From the NCBI RefSeq assembly GCF_001983175.1, contig NZ_MNPW01000022.1, forward strand, positions 1 through 48,895: DNA of 48,895 nucleotides. Direction: 5' to 3'. The DNA is from Pseudomonas cedrina subsp. cedrina. GTDB lineage: Bacteria; Pseudomonadota; Gammaproteobacteria; Pseudomonadales; Pseudomonadaceae. The translations under genes and the position numbers were made by a program. Shown here in pieces: positions 8,165 through 17,661 of this stretch. The first letter of the stretch is position 1. Every line of letters begins with the position of its first letter. A model generated the notes under the pieces. It made no database searches, was not told where the DNA came from, and was given only the letters and a program-made list of their open reading frames with translations.

Positions 8165-9787
8165 TCAAGGCTGCGCTGTCTTGTCCAGGTGCAGCAGCAC
8201 GTAAGGGTTGTGGTCAAACGCTCCGGACAGAGTCGGGGTGATGGCGCGAAAGCGCGGGTCTGCCAGACCTTCATAGTCCGCTTCGCTCATCACCAGCCAG
8301 GCGGGCCCCTGGATCGGTTTTAGGTCGCCAGCCTGTTGGGTAAACAACGGCACCTGGTCGCAGTCGAGGTTGACCATGTACTTGATGGCCTTGGCGTCTT
8401 TGCCCAAACCGTGCAAGACCACCGGCGCCCGCTGCGCCATCACCTGTTCATGCACTCGGAGGGTAAAGGTGCGGGTGTCATAGACACTGCGCAGCAGCGG
8501 CTCGACCACCAGGATATAGGTGCCCCACACCGCCAGTACTGCCACAAACGCGGGGCCGACCGGCCGCAGGCGCGCCTTGAACAGCATGACCAGCGCCAGG
8601 GCCTGCAGCGCCGCAAGCGTGCCGAGCACCCAGCCGAGAGCGTTCAATTGTTCCGGGTAGCGCGCACGTGCGACTAACAGGCTGGCGATCAACAGGGTCG
8701 GCAACAGCGTCCAGATCCCCAGCATCAGCCCACGCAACCCGGCGAACAGCCGCCCGTGCGCGACGTGGAACGGATACGCCGCAATAATCGCCGCCATGGG
8801 CAGCATCGGCAGCACATAACGCGCCTTTTTCGCCTGGGGAATGGACAGGCCGAGCATGACCAGCAGCCCCGCCGCCGCGCAGTACCCCACCAGCCGCAAC
8901 GCCGGCCCCGGCGCTCGCCGCCCGCTGATCAGCATGGCCAACAACACCAGCAGTGCCATCGGGTACGCCATGGCGGCGTTGCCCAGGGAACTGGTGAAGT
9001 AATACAGCACGCCACTGGAGCCTTCGCTGCCATCCATGCGCCCCAGAAACTGCATGCGGATCACGTCCTGCATGAAGCTTTCGCCGCCGCTGAGCTTGGC
9101 CATCAGCAACAGCAGGCCCACACAGGCCACCAGCAAGGCCAGCGCCAATAAGCCAAAACTGATGAGCTGGCGCCATTGACGGTTGAGCAGGTAGTAACTG
9201 CACAGCATGCCCGTCGGGATGACCAGGCCAATCGGCCCTCGCACCGCAAAGCCGAGAATCAGCAGCAGGTACACCCAATGCAGGCGCTTGGCCGCGCCGA
9301 AGTGGTCATGGGCATACCCCAGGTAGAACACTGCCAAGGCAATCGCCGCCAGCATCTGGTCGAGGGACACCGCGCGGGTTTCGCTGATAAACGTGCTGCT
9401 CAGCAACAATACCGCGATGCTCAACACGCCCCAGCGCTGGGAGTAGGACGCCGTCAGGCGATACACCAGGGTGACGATCGACGCCGAGGCAACCGCCGTC
9501 GGCAACCAGGCGGTGAGGCTGGTGACCTCGCCGAAGGGCAATGACAACAACCAGGTCAGCAGCGTCGAAGTGGCCAGGTAATCCGCATAAGGCTGCCCGT
9601 ACGTGGTGGGAAAAAAGCCTGGCCCATGGCGCAGCATCTCTTGGGCGAACAGCACGAAGCGTGAGTCGAAGCCAATGATCGCCTGGTGCCAACTGCCGGC
9701 GATAAACAGCAACAACGCCAGCAAGCCCAAACCAAGGGATTGGCGGCGGATCGGCGGGCTCAGCAGGGGCGGTCGATCTTTATTCAC
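8165..9787 (-). CDS. ArnT-like lipid-linked glycosyltransferase
   Basis: A 540-residue polytopic inner-membrane protein of the ArnT (GT83) superfamily, with about a dozen hydrophobic segments and a soluble C-terminal part of about 100 residues. In the first periplasmic loop it reads GFDSRFVLFAQEML, matching the DETRYAQISQEML loop of the true ArnT encoded at 11921-13576. It keeps the catalytic Asp but replaces the adjacent Glu. It starts with GTG 3 bp after ugd, so it is the last gene of the arn operon. This makes a second sugar transfer onto lipid A or another envelope acceptor likely. The donor and acceptor are unknown, and it is too divergent from ArnT to be a simple duplicate. Confidence 0.85.
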   Translation of the reverse strand: MNKDRPPLLSPPIRRQSLGLGLLALLLFIAGSWHQAIIGFDSRFVLFAQEMLRHGPGFFPTTYGQPYADYLATSTLLTWLLSLPFGEVTSLTAWLPTAVASASIVTLVYRLTASYSQRWGVLSIAVLLLSSTFISETRAVSLDQMLAAIALAVFYLGYAHDHFGAAKRLHWVYLLLILGFAVRGPIGLVIPTGMLCSYYLLNRQWRQLISFGLLALALLVACVGLLLLMAKLSGGESFMQDVIRMQFLGRMDGSEGSSGVLYYFTSSLGNAAMAYPMALLVLLAMLISGRRAPGPALRLVGYCAAAGLLVMLGLSIPQAKKARYVLPMLPMAAIIAAYPFHVAHGRLFAGLRGLMLGIWTLLPTLLIASLLVARARYPEQLNALGWVLGTLAALQALALVMLFKARLRPVGPAFVAVLAVWGTYILVVEPLLRSVYDTRTFTLRVHEQVMAQRAPVVLHGLGKDAKAIKYMVNLDCDQVPLFTQQAGDLKPIQGPAWLVMSEADYEGLADPRFRAITPTLSGAFDHNPYVLLHLDKTAQP

Positions 9788-9790
9788 CTA

Positions 9791-11170
9791 TCAGGCTTCC
9801 ACAACCTGCGGCAGCCACTGCTGCTGGGGAATCGGCAACTGGCAGGAGTCGCCACGGCCGATCGGGTAATACTGGAAGCCCTTGCGCGCCAGGCGTTCGC
9901 CGTCGTAGAGGTTACGTCCGTCAAAGATCACAGGGGTTTTCAGGCGCTGGTGGATCAGGTCGAAGTCCGGCGCCTTGAACTGTTGCCATTCCGTGCAGAC
10001 GATCAGCGCATCGGCGCCGGTCAAGGTCGACTCGGGCGTACCCATCAGCATCAGGCGCGCTTCGTCAGCGTAGAGGCGCTGGGTTTCCTGCATGGCTTCC
10101 GGGTCGAAGGCGCGCACGTTGGCGCCGGCGGCCCACAATGCTTCCATCAGCACGCGGCTGGGGGCATCGCGCATGTCGTCGGTGTTGGGCTTGAACGCCA
10201 GGCCCCACAGGGCAAAGGTCTTGCCGCGCAGGTTGCCCTGGAAGAACGCATTGATGCGTTCGAACAATTTGCTCTTCTGGCGCTGGTTGATCGCTTCCAC
10301 CGCCTCGAGCAGATCGCTGGAGCAGTTGGCCTGCTTGGCGCTGTGGATCAGGGCACGCATGTCCTTGGGGAAGCATGAGCCGCCGTAGCCGCAGCCGGGG
10401 TAGATGAAGTGATAACCGATGCGCGAGTCGGCGCCGATGCCAAGGCGCACGGCTTCGATGTCGGCGCCCAGGTGTTCGGCCAGCTCGGCGATCTGGTTGA
10501 TAAAGCTGATCTTGGTGGCCAGCATGCAATTGGCGGCGTATTTGGTCAGCTCGGCGCTGCGCAGGTCCATGAAGATGATGCGGTCATGGTTGCGGTTGAA
10601 CGGGGCGTACAGGTCGCGCATCACCTCGCGTACTTCTTCGCGCTCACAGCCGATGATGATGCGGTCCGGGCGGCGGCAGTCGGCGACGGCCGAGCCTTCC
10701 TTGAGAAACTCCGGATTGGAGACGATATCGAATTCCAGGTGCCGGCCGGCCAGGTGCAGGGCCTTCTCGATGTGTGCCCGCAGGGTGTCACCGGTGCCGA
10801 CGGGCACGGTGGATTTCTCCACCAGAATTACCGGGTCCCTGCGGTGCCGGGCCACCGCATCGCCCACCGACAGCACGTACTTCAGGTCAGCCGAGCCATC
10901 TTCGTCCGAAGGCGTGCCCACAGCGATAAACAGCACCTCTCCATGCTCGACGGCCAGCTTCTCGTCAAAGGTGAAATGCAGGCGTCCGCTCTCCAGGTTC
11001 TCCTTCACCATCGCCGCCAGCCCCGGCTCGAAGATGCTCACATGGCCCTGCTGCAACAGCTTGACCTTGTTCTGGTCGACGTCCATGCAAATGACGTCGT
11101 GACCCACCTCGGCCAATACAGTGGCCTGCACCAGGCCGACGTAACCACTACCAAATACACTGATTTTCAT
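9791..11170 (-). CDS. ugd: UDP-glucose 6-dehydrogenase
   Basis: The 459-residue protein begins with the NAD-binding motif GSGYVGLVQATVLAEVGH and carries the catalytic-cysteine segment YPGCGYGGSCFPKDMRAL typical of UDP-glucose dehydrogenases. It oxidises UDP-glucose to UDP-glucuronate in the cytoplasm, the first precursor for the Ara4N pathway encoded by the rest of the operon. Its ATG overlaps the stop of arnF by 4 bp (ATGA). Position and length match the ugd that closes the P. aeruginosa arn operon. Here one more gene, an ArnT-like transferase, follows. Confidence 0.96.
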   Translation of the reverse strand: MKISVFGSGYVGLVQATVLAEVGHDVICMDVDQNKVKLLQQGHVSIFEPGLAAMVKENLESGRLHFTFDEKLAVEHGEVLFIAVGTPSDEDGSADLKYVLSVGDAVARHRRDPVILVEKSTVPVGTGDTLRAHIEKALHLAGRHLEFDIVSNPEFLKEGSAVADCRRPDRIIIGCEREEVREVMRDLYAPFNRNHDRIIFMDLRSAELTKYAANCMLATKISFINQIAELAEHLGADIEAVRLGIGADSRIGYHFIYPGCGYGGSCFPKDMRALIHSAKQANCSSDLLEAVEAINQRQKSKLFERINAFFQGNLRGKTFALWGLAFKPNTDDMRDAPSRVLMEALWAAGANVRAFDPEAMQETQRLYADEARLMLMGTPESTLTGADALIVCTEWQQFKAPDFDLIHQRLKTPVIFDGRNLYDGERLARKGFQYYPIGRGDSCQLPIPQQQWLPQVVEA

Positions 11171-11580
11171 GGGGCATTCCTGGGACTTGTAGCGCTAACA
11201 CGACGAGAGTTGATAACCAACACACCGAAGATGACAAACGCCACCCCCAGGGTCTTTGAAACGGAAAATTCTTCATTGAACACCGGCAGGCTGGCCGCCA
11301 GCAGGTACACCAGCGCATAGCTGACGCTCAGCAACGAATAGGCGCGGCCCAGGGGCAGGTGCTTGAGCGCGCCAAGCCAGCAGAGCATCGACAGCGCGTA
11401 GGCCAGGATCGCCACGATCACCACGCCAAGGGCGCCGAGATCGATACCGCCGTTGTTGAAAGCGCTCAGCCATGCATCGGGCAGCGGCAGGCGCGTCATG
11501 CTCCAGCGCATGCCCAGTTGGGCGGCGCTGACCAGGCCGACACTGCCCAAGGCCAGGGCAAAGCCTTGAACCCGGCTCAT
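11167..11580 (-). CDS. arnF: Undecaprenyl-P-Ara4N flippase subunit ArnF
   Basis: A small membrane protein of 137 residues with about four transmembrane helices of the EmrE/DMT type (SMLCWLGALKHLPLGRAYSLLS is family-typical). Together with ArnE it is thought to move undecaprenyl-phosphate-Ara4N across the inner membrane. It overlaps arnE upstream and ugd downstream by 4 bp each, so all three are translationally coupled. The assignment to ArnF rather than ArnE rests on gene order and size. Confidence 0.93.
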   Translation of the reverse strand: MSRVQGFALALGSVGLVSAAQLGMRWSMTRLPLPDAWLSAFNNGGIDLGALGVVIVAILAYALSMLCWLGALKHLPLGRAYSLLSVSYALVYLLAASLPVFNEEFSVSKTLGVAFVIFGVLVINSRRVSATSPRNAP

Positions 11581-11924
11581 AGGTGGCGCCCCAGCAGCAC
11601 GACACCGCCGATCACCAGCGCCACGCCCAGCCAGTGACGGCCATCGACGGGCTCATCAAAGACAAAGCGCGCCACCAGCGTGACCAGCACAAAATTCAGG
11701 CTGAGCATGGGGTAGGCAATGCCCACTTCCAGGCGCTGCAATACCAGCAGCCACACCAGCAGGCCCAGGCCCAGGCACGCCAGCGCCGACCACAACCAGG
11801 GCGAGCGCAGTTTCAGCGCCCAGCCATCCGGCAGGTCGCGCCAGCTTTCCACGGCGAATTTCTGCGAGACCTGGCCCATGCAGGTCAGCAGGCAGGCGGT
11901 CAGCAACAGCAGCAGGGTGATCAA
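11577..11924 (-). CDS. arnE: Undecaprenyl-P-Ara4N flippase subunit ArnE
   Basis: A 115-residue EmrE-like membrane protein with about four hydrophobic helices. It includes GQVSQKFAVESWRDLP near the N-terminus and VGIAYPMLSLNFVLV in helix 3, as in ArnE proteins. It partners ArnF in flipping the lipid-linked aminoarabinose to the periplasm, where ArnT uses it. Four-base overlaps join it to arnT upstream and arnF downstream. Confidence 0.93.
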   Translation of the reverse strand: MITLLLLLTACLLTCMGQVSQKFAVESWRDLPDGWALKLRSPWLWSALACLGLGLLVWLLVLQRLEVGIAYPMLSLNFVLVTLVARFVFDEPVDGRHWLGVALVIGGVVLLGRHL

Positions 11925-13576
11925 GGCGTCACCTGCGGGAATACCAGGATCACGATGTTGCCTTGCTCGTAGCGCTTGCCGTCGCTGGGCAGCAAGGCGA
12001 CTTCGGCCCGTTCATCCTCACCTTTGACCCGCATCACCACCGCCACCGAGCCTTTTTTGCGGGCCTCGAGCATCCATTGCTGGACCTGGGTAGTGTCCAC
12101 CTGATGATGGCCGGCATCCGGGTAGGCGAGGCCGTATTTGACTTCGCCGACGGTGTTGTAGAGCGTCACGTCCGGGCGCGCCAGGCGCCATGCCAGCGCC
12201 GACGCCGCGCCCAGGTCATTGCTCAGCAGGGCGCTGGCCGGTTGCAGTTGCTGCAGGTGATCGATGATGAATTGATCCGGAGTCTTGTTGTACACCACCG
12301 AATGGGGCAATGCGGCCGGCAGCAACGCCACCAACAGCCAACTGCCGATCACCGGCGCCGCCCACAGCCGCAAAGGCTGCGCCGCTTGCAGCAGGTTGAC
12401 AAGGATCCAGCCGAACAGCGCGGTGAACACCAGCACCAGGCTGAGGGTCTCCTGACCGGGCGCGTAGACCGGCTTTTTCAATTGAAACCAGGTCAGGGCC
12501 AGCAGCACCACGACGCCAATGATCAGGTTCAGCCCGCCGTTGATGCGCAAGGCCCGGTAACGGCCCTGGGCCAATTTGTCAGCCAGGGTGTTGCCCATCA
12601 GCAAGGCCAGCGGCAGCAGGCACGGCAGGATGTAGGCCGGCAGCTTGCCCTTGGCCAGGCTGAAGAATGCCAGTGGCATCAACAGCCACAGCAGTACGAA
12701 GCCGATGTTCGCGCTGCGTTTGTCCCGCCAGGCCTGGCGCAGGGTAGACGGCAGCAACGCGATCCACGGCAGGCTGAACGCGACCAGCAGCGGCAGGTAA
12801 TACCAGAACGGTTCGGCGTGCTGCGCGTCGTCGCCGGCAAAGCGCTGGATGTGCTCGTGCCAGAAAAAGAAGTTCCAGTAATCGGGTTCCTGCAGGTGCA
12901 CGGCCAGTGCCCACGGCAGGCTGACGATAATCGCCACCAACACGGCAACCAGTCCATAGCCCAGTAGTTCACGCAAACGCTTTTGCCAGATCGCGTAGGG
13001 CAGGGCGATCAATACCGGCAGCAACCAGGCCAGGAAGCCCTTGGTCATGAAGCCCATGCCACAGGCCAGGCCGAGCAATGCCCAGGACCCTAGCCGAGCG
13101 CTGCGCGTGGTGCTGTCGAAGCAAAACCACAAGGCCACGCCGGTCAGGTTCACCCAGAAGGTGAACTGCGGGTCGAGGTTGGCATAACCGCCCAGGGCCG
13201 CGACGCTGACAAAACTCATGTACAGCAGGCTGCTGGCCAGGCTTTTGTGCGGGTCGTTCCACAACCGGCGCGACACCCAGTACACCAGGAGGATACTCAA
13301 GCCGCTGCTCAAGGCCGATGCAAAGCGCACGCCGAACAGGTTCTGCCCGAAGATCGCCTGGCCCAGCGCGATCATCCAGTAGCCCGCGGCGGGCTTCTCG
13401 AAGTAGCGAATACCCATGAAGTGCGGCGCGGCCCACTTGCCGGTCAGCAGCATTTCCTGGCTGATCTGCGCGTAGCGGGTTTCATCCGGGATCCACAGGC
13501 CATGGGTGGCCAGCGGCAGCAGGTAAAACACAGCAAACGCCAGCAGCAACAAAGGCAGGGCCAGACGACGGATCAT
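11921..13576 (-). CDS. arnT: Lipid A 4-amino-4-deoxy-L-arabinosyltransferase
   Basis: A 551-residue polytopic membrane glycosyltransferase, the usual length for pseudomonad ArnT. The first periplasmic loop IPDETRYAQISQEML holds the acidic pair needed for transfer, and ARLGS, KGFLAWLLP and the long C-terminal soluble part also match. It transfers Ara4N from undecaprenyl phosphate to lipid A phosphates, giving resistance to polymyxin and cationic peptides. The start at 13576 (MIRRLALP) is preferred over the longer frame because it forms an ATGA overlap with the arnD stop, the same coupling seen through most of the operon. Confidence 0.95.
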   Translation of the reverse strand: MIRRLALPLLLLAFAVFYLLPLATHGLWIPDETRYAQISQEMLLTGKWAAPHFMGIRYFEKPAAGYWMIALGQAIFGQNLFGVRFASALSSGLSILLVYWVSRRLWNDPHKSLASSLLYMSFVSVAALGGYANLDPQFTFWVNLTGVALWFCFDSTTRSARLGSWALLGLACGMGFMTKGFLAWLLPVLIALPYAIWQKRLRELLGYGLVAVLVAIIVSLPWALAVHLQEPDYWNFFFWHEHIQRFAGDDAQHAEPFWYYLPLLVAFSLPWIALLPSTLRQAWRDKRSANIGFVLLWLLMPLAFFSLAKGKLPAYILPCLLPLALLMGNTLADKLAQGRYRALRINGGLNLIIGVVVLLALTWFQLKKPVYAPGQETLSLVLVFTALFGWILVNLLQAAQPLRLWAAPVIGSWLLVALLPAALPHSVVYNKTPDQFIIDHLQQLQPASALLSNDLGAASALAWRLARPDVTLYNTVGEVKYGLAYPDAGHHQVDTTQVQQWMLEARKKGSVAVVMRVKGEDERAEVALLPSDGKRYEQGNIVILVFPQVTP

Positions 13577-14457
13577 GCCTGTTGCACTCCGAGCCAACCC
13601 TCACGACCGGGCAACGCACCGCGCACCAGGTGTTGCTGGGGCAGGCTGGCCGGGTCGCCGGGCAACAGCTCGCCCAGCGGCGTGAAGTCGATGCCGCGCT
13701 GCGCTGCCTGGGCGAGCAACTGGCGAAAATCGTTGGCCATCAGTATCCCTTCTACTTCGGCGTGGATCGTGTAGACGTTGAGCCTCGACGCGGCAAAACG
13801 ATCGAGGATGAAGCTGTTGAAGTCTTTGGCAACCACCACCGGCCCAACGACTTCGTCGAAGGTCGGCAGGTCTACCGGAATTTGTGGGGTGCCCGCGCTG
13901 CCATCGGCCAGGGTTGGACAAAACAGGCTGGTGCCCCGGCAATCGCTGTTGTAGCGAAAGTTGAAACCTTGCTTGGCTTGCACCACGCGTTCGTCGGCAC
14001 GCCAGCCGGCGGCGGCTGAACAGTCGACGCGCTCACCGAGGATGTCGCTCAGGGTGTCGACACCCCGGCGGATCTGCTCGACCAGTTGGGCCTCGCTCCA
14101 GCGCCCGGTGTTGGCCTGCCAGCCGTGGTGGTCCCAGGCGTGCAGGCCGACTTCGTGCCCGGCGGCCTTGGCCTGGCGCATCAAGTGCCCCAGGTCGCGG
14201 CCGATCGGCTTGCCCGGCCAGGCGGTGCCGGCCAGCAAGATATCCCAGCCGTACAGGCCGGCGGCATTGGAACGCAGCATCTTCCACAGGAACTGCGGGC
14301 GGATCAGGCGCCACAGGTGGCGGCCCATGTTGTCCGGCCCGACACTGAAGAAGAACGTCGCTTTCACCGAGGCTTCATCCAGGGCTTCGAGCAGCCGCGG
14401 CACACCGTCACGGGTGCCACGGTAGGTGTCGACGTCGATGCGCAGGCCAGCTTGCAT
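13573..14457 (-). CDS. arnD: Ara4FN deformylase ArnD
   Basis: The 294-residue protein is a NodB-type polysaccharide deacetylase. It has the N-terminal RIDVDTYRGTRDGVPRL metal-site region, ATFFFSVGPDNMGRHLWRL, and GHEVGLHAWDHHGWQ with conserved His residues. It removes the formyl group from undecaprenyl-phosphate-linked Ara4FN on the inner membrane before flipping. The ATG overlaps the arnA stop by one base (TAATG), and its own stop overlaps the arnT start. Confidence 0.95.
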   Translation of the reverse strand: MQAGLRIDVDTYRGTRDGVPRLLEALDEASVKATFFFSVGPDNMGRHLWRLIRPQFLWKMLRSNAAGLYGWDILLAGTAWPGKPIGRDLGHLMRQAKAAGHEVGLHAWDHHGWQANTGRWSEAQLVEQIRRGVDTLSDILGERVDCSAAAGWRADERVVQAKQGFNFRYNSDCRGTSLFCPTLADGSAGTPQIPVDLPTFDEVVGPVVVAKDFNSFILDRFAASRLNVYTIHAEVEGILMANDFRQLLAQAAQRGIDFTPLGELLPGDPASLPQQHLVRGALPGREGWLGVQQA

Positions 14458-16448
14458 TAACGTTTGTCCGCGATTTCAAGCATGGCTTCACGCAGGAAGA
14501 AATCCAGCGTGTTGCCGATGGTTTCGCTCATCTCAACGGTCGGCGCCCAGTTCAGCAGGCGCTTGGCGTTTTCGATGCTCGGCTTGCGGTGCGCCACGTC
14601 CTGGTAACCGGCGCCGTAGAACGCCTTGCTTTCCACGTCACGGAAACCGGCGAACGGCGGGAAGTTGCCGCGCAGCGGGTGGGCTTCGAACTGACGCAGC
14701 AGCTCTTCGCCCAGTTGGCGGATGCTGGCTTCGTTCTCCGGGTTGCCGATATTGATGATCTGGCCGTTGCACACGTCATTGTCGTTATCAATGATGCGCG
14801 CCAGGGCTTCGATGCCGTCGGCGATGTCGGTGAAGCAACGCTTCTGCTCGCCACCGTCGAACAGGCGGATCGGGGTGCCTTCCACCAGGTTGAGGATCAG
14901 TTGGGTGATGGCGCGCGAGCTGCCGATACGCGCCGAATCCAGGCGGTCCAGGCGCGGGCCCATCCAGTTGAACGGACGGAACAGCGTGAAGTTCAGGCCC
15001 TTGGCGCCGTAGGCCCAGATCACGCGGTCCAGCAGTTGCTTGGAGACCGAGTAGATCCAGCGCTGCTTGTTGACCGGGCCCACCACCAGGTTGGAGGTGT
15101 CTTCGTCGAAGTACTGGTCCTGGCACATGCCGTAGACTTCGGAGGTCGACGGGAAAATCACGCGCTTGTTGTACTTGACGCAGTAGCGCACCAGCTTGAG
15201 GTTCTCTTCGAAGTCCAGCTCGAACACGCGCAACGGGTTGCGGGTGTATTCGATCGGCGTGGCGATGGCCACCAACGGCAGGACCACGTCGCACTTCTTG
15301 ATGTGGTACTCGATCCACTCGGTGTGGATGCTGATGTCGCCTTCCACGTAATGGAAATTCGGGTGGCTGCGCAGGCGCTCGATGGCGTCGGAGCCGATGT
15401 CCAGGCCGTAGACTTCGTAGCGGTCGTCACGCAGCAGGCGCTCGGACAGGTGGTTGCCGATAAAACCGTTCACGCCGAGGATCAGCACGCGGGTGCGGCG
15501 CGGCTTGCGGCCGGACTCGGCACCGCGCAGCACGGAGCCGTCGACCAGGCCCAGTTCATTGGCCAACGACGGGCCGGCGAGGTACAGGCCGTTGTCGTTG
15601 CGCTGGCCGAAGGTGATCACCAGGGAGTCTTCAGCGCAAGCAATGCGCAGCGGGTTGACACTGATCACACGGCCCGGCGCCAGGCCTTCGTTACCCTTGA
15701 CCACCTCGGCTTGCCACACGATCAGCTTGTGCTCGCCGACCGCGCAGAAAGCGCCAGGGTAAGGCTGCGTCACGGCGCGAACCAGGTTGAACAGCTCTTC
15801 AGCCGGTTTATTCCAGTCAAGCTTGCCGTCGGCGGCGGTGCGGCGGCCGAAGCAGGTGGCCTGGCTTTCGTCCTGGGCAGTTTCAGCCAGCTTGCCTTGC
15901 ACCAGTTGCGGCAGCGCATCGCGCAGCAGATGGCTGGCGGCCTCGCGCAGTTTGGCGTGCAGGGTCAGGCCGGTGTCGCTGCGTTCGATGGTGACTTTGT
16001 GCTGGGCCAGGATCGCGCCGGCATCGGCACGTTTGACCATGCGGTGCAGGGTCACGCCGGTTTCGGTTTCGCCGTTGACCAGCACCCAGTTGGCCGGCGC
16101 GCGGCCACGGTATTTGGGCAGCAGCGAGCCGTGCAGGTTGAACGCGCCCTGGCGTGCGGAGGCCAGCAATGGCTCGCTCAGCAGGTTGCGGTAGTAGAAC
16201 GAGAAGATGTAGTCCGGGCTCAACTTGGCGATGCGCTCGACCCACAGCGGGTGGTTGGCGTCTTCCGGGGCGTGCACCGGGATACCGTTGCGCGCGCACA
16301 GCTGGGCGACGGAGGCGTAGAAGTTGTTTTCCTTGGGGTCATCGGCATGGGTGAACACGGCGGCAATGTCGTAACCCGTCGCGAGCAGCGCTTCAATCCC
16401 GGCACAGCCAATATCGTGATACGCGAATACAACAGCTTTTGAACTCAT
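14457..16448 (-). CDS. arnA: Bifunctional UDP-Ara4N formyltransferase/UDP-GlcA decarboxylase
   Basis: The 663 residues match the two-domain ArnA (about 660 in E. coli). The N-terminal formyltransferase shows FNLHGSLLPKYRGRAPANW, with the Asn and His of the active site, and KRADAGAILAQ with the Asp. The C-terminal Rossmann domain starts about residue 318 with LGVNGFIGNHLSERLL and carries PSTSEVYG plus IYSVSKQLLDR, the Ser/Tyr/Lys of the decarboxylase. It supplies UDP-Ara4O, normally converted to UDP-Ara4N by ArnB, and then formylates UDP-Ara4N. ArnB is not encoded nearby, so the middle step must come from elsewhere. Confidence 0.97.
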   Translation of the reverse strand: MSSKAVVFAYHDIGCAGIEALLATGYDIAAVFTHADDPKENNFYASVAQLCARNGIPVHAPEDANHPLWVERIAKLSPDYIFSFYYRNLLSEPLLASARQGAFNLHGSLLPKYRGRAPANWVLVNGETETGVTLHRMVKRADAGAILAQHKVTIERSDTGLTLHAKLREAASHLLRDALPQLVQGKLAETAQDESQATCFGRRTAADGKLDWNKPAEELFNLVRAVTQPYPGAFCAVGEHKLIVWQAEVVKGNEGLAPGRVISVNPLRIACAEDSLVITFGQRNDNGLYLAGPSLANELGLVDGSVLRGAESGRKPRRTRVLILGVNGFIGNHLSERLLRDDRYEVYGLDIGSDAIERLRSHPNFHYVEGDISIHTEWIEYHIKKCDVVLPLVAIATPIEYTRNPLRVFELDFEENLKLVRYCVKYNKRVIFPSTSEVYGMCQDQYFDEDTSNLVVGPVNKQRWIYSVSKQLLDRVIWAYGAKGLNFTLFRPFNWMGPRLDRLDSARIGSSRAITQLILNLVEGTPIRLFDGGEQKRCFTDIADGIEALARIIDNDNDVCNGQIINIGNPENEASIRQLGEELLRQFEAHPLRGNFPPFAGFRDVESKAFYGAGYQDVAHRKPSIENAKRLLNWAPTVEMSETIGNTLDFFLREAMLEIADKR

Positions 16449-17476
16449 GATTGGACCTGATCAGCAGAAGTAGAAGTATGGGAGGACACCAGGCCGTCGA
16501 CGACGACCACCGGAGCCGGTGCTGCGGGCGTATTGCGCAGCACTTTTTCGATAAAGAAGCGCGGGCGGGCGCGCACATCGCTGTACATGCGGCCCAGGTA
16601 TTCACCCAGCAGGCCCATGCCGATGAATTGGCCGCCGGTGAACACGAACAGCACCGCAAACAGCACGAACAAGCCATCGCCCGCCCAGTCGGCGCCGAAG
16701 GCCAGGCGCATGACGATCAGCGCAAAGGCAAACAGCATGCCCAGCGCCGCCAGGCTGAAACCGACGATGGACAGCAGGCGCAGCGGGGTCGTGGTCATGC
16801 AGGTCAGCAGGTCGAACATCAGGCTGATCAGGCGCATGGCGCTGTATTTGGATTCGCCGTGTTCGCGCTCGGCGTGGTGCACCAGGATCTCGGTGGTGTG
16901 ACGGGCAAAGCCGTTGGCCAGGATCGGGATGAAGGTGCTGCGTTCGCGGCAGGCGAGCATGGCGTCGACGATGGTGCGGCGGTACGCGCGCAGCATGCAG
17001 CCGTAATCCGTCATGGCCACGCCGGTGGAACGCTGCACGGCCAGGTTGATCAGGCGCGAAGGCCAGCGGCGAAACGCCGAGTCCTGGCGATTGTTGCGCA
17101 CCGTGGCGACCACGTCGTAACCGAGGGCGGCCTGTTCTACCAGGCGCGGGATTTCTTCGGGCGGGTTCTGCAGGTCGGCATCGAGGGTGATCACCACGTC
17201 GCCCCGGCATTGCTCGAAACCGGCCATGATCGCCGCATGCTGGCCGTAGTTACGGTTGAGGATCACCGCCACCACGTGGCTGCCTTCCTCTACGGCTGCG
17301 TCTTCCAGCAATTGCGCCGAATTGTCGCGGCTACCGTCATCCACCAGGATGATTTCGTATTCGTAGGCCAGTTGCTTGCAGGCTGCCGTCGTGCGCAGCA
17401 GCAATTGCGGCAGGCTCTCTTCTTCGTTGTAGACCGGGATAACGATCGACACGCAATGAATAGGGTAGGGTTTCAA
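16445..17476 (-). CDS. arnC: Undecaprenyl-phosphate Ara4FN transferase
   Basis: A GT2-family membrane glycosyltransferase. CVSIVIPVYNEEESLPQLL opens the catalytic domain, followed by ILVDDGSRDNSAQLL, TLDADLQNPPEEI and two C-terminal transmembrane helices. It moves Ara4FN from UDP to undecaprenyl phosphate. I place the start at a TTG (17474-17476, LKPYPIHCVS) because GAGG lies about 10 nt upstream and the result (343 residues) fits pseudomonad ArnC; the open frame continues to another TTG at 17527. Its stop overlaps the arnA ATG. It is the first gene of the operon here, in the place where arnB is expected. Confidence 0.93.
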   Translation of the reverse strand: MKPYPIHCVSIVIPVYNEEESLPQLLLRTTAACKQLAYEYEIILVDDGSRDNSAQLLEDAAVEEGSHVVAVILNRNYGQHAAIMAGFEQCRGDVVITLDADLQNPPEEIPRLVEQAALGYDVVATVRNNRQDSAFRRWPSRLINLAVQRSTGVAMTDYGCMLRAYRRTIVDAMLACRERSTFIPILANGFARHTTEILVHHAEREHGESKYSAMRLISLMFDLLTCMTTTPLRLLSIVGFSLAALGMLFAFALIVMRLAFGADWAGDGLFVLFAVLFVFTGGQFIGMGLLGEYLGRMYSDVRARPRFFIEKVLRNTPAAPAPVVVVDGLVSSHTSTSADQVQS

Positions 17477-17661
17477 AGATTCATGACCTCGGGGTTTAAG
17501 CAACTTGGAGCATGGAAACAGCAGCAATCATTGGGCGAAAGTCCAGGCCGCAGACCCGGAAGCGCCGCCAAAGGTGAAGTGTAATCAATAGCTTAGACGC
17601 TGTAGCGCAGTTAGCGGTGAAGTGCTGTGTTCAAGATTAAGCGTAAACATGTGGAACAGAT

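Noticed and set aside
14589..16442. A 617-residue open frame on the + strand
   Set aside because: It is the antisense shadow of arnA, which has clear family motifs; long shadow frames are common in GC-rich DNA.
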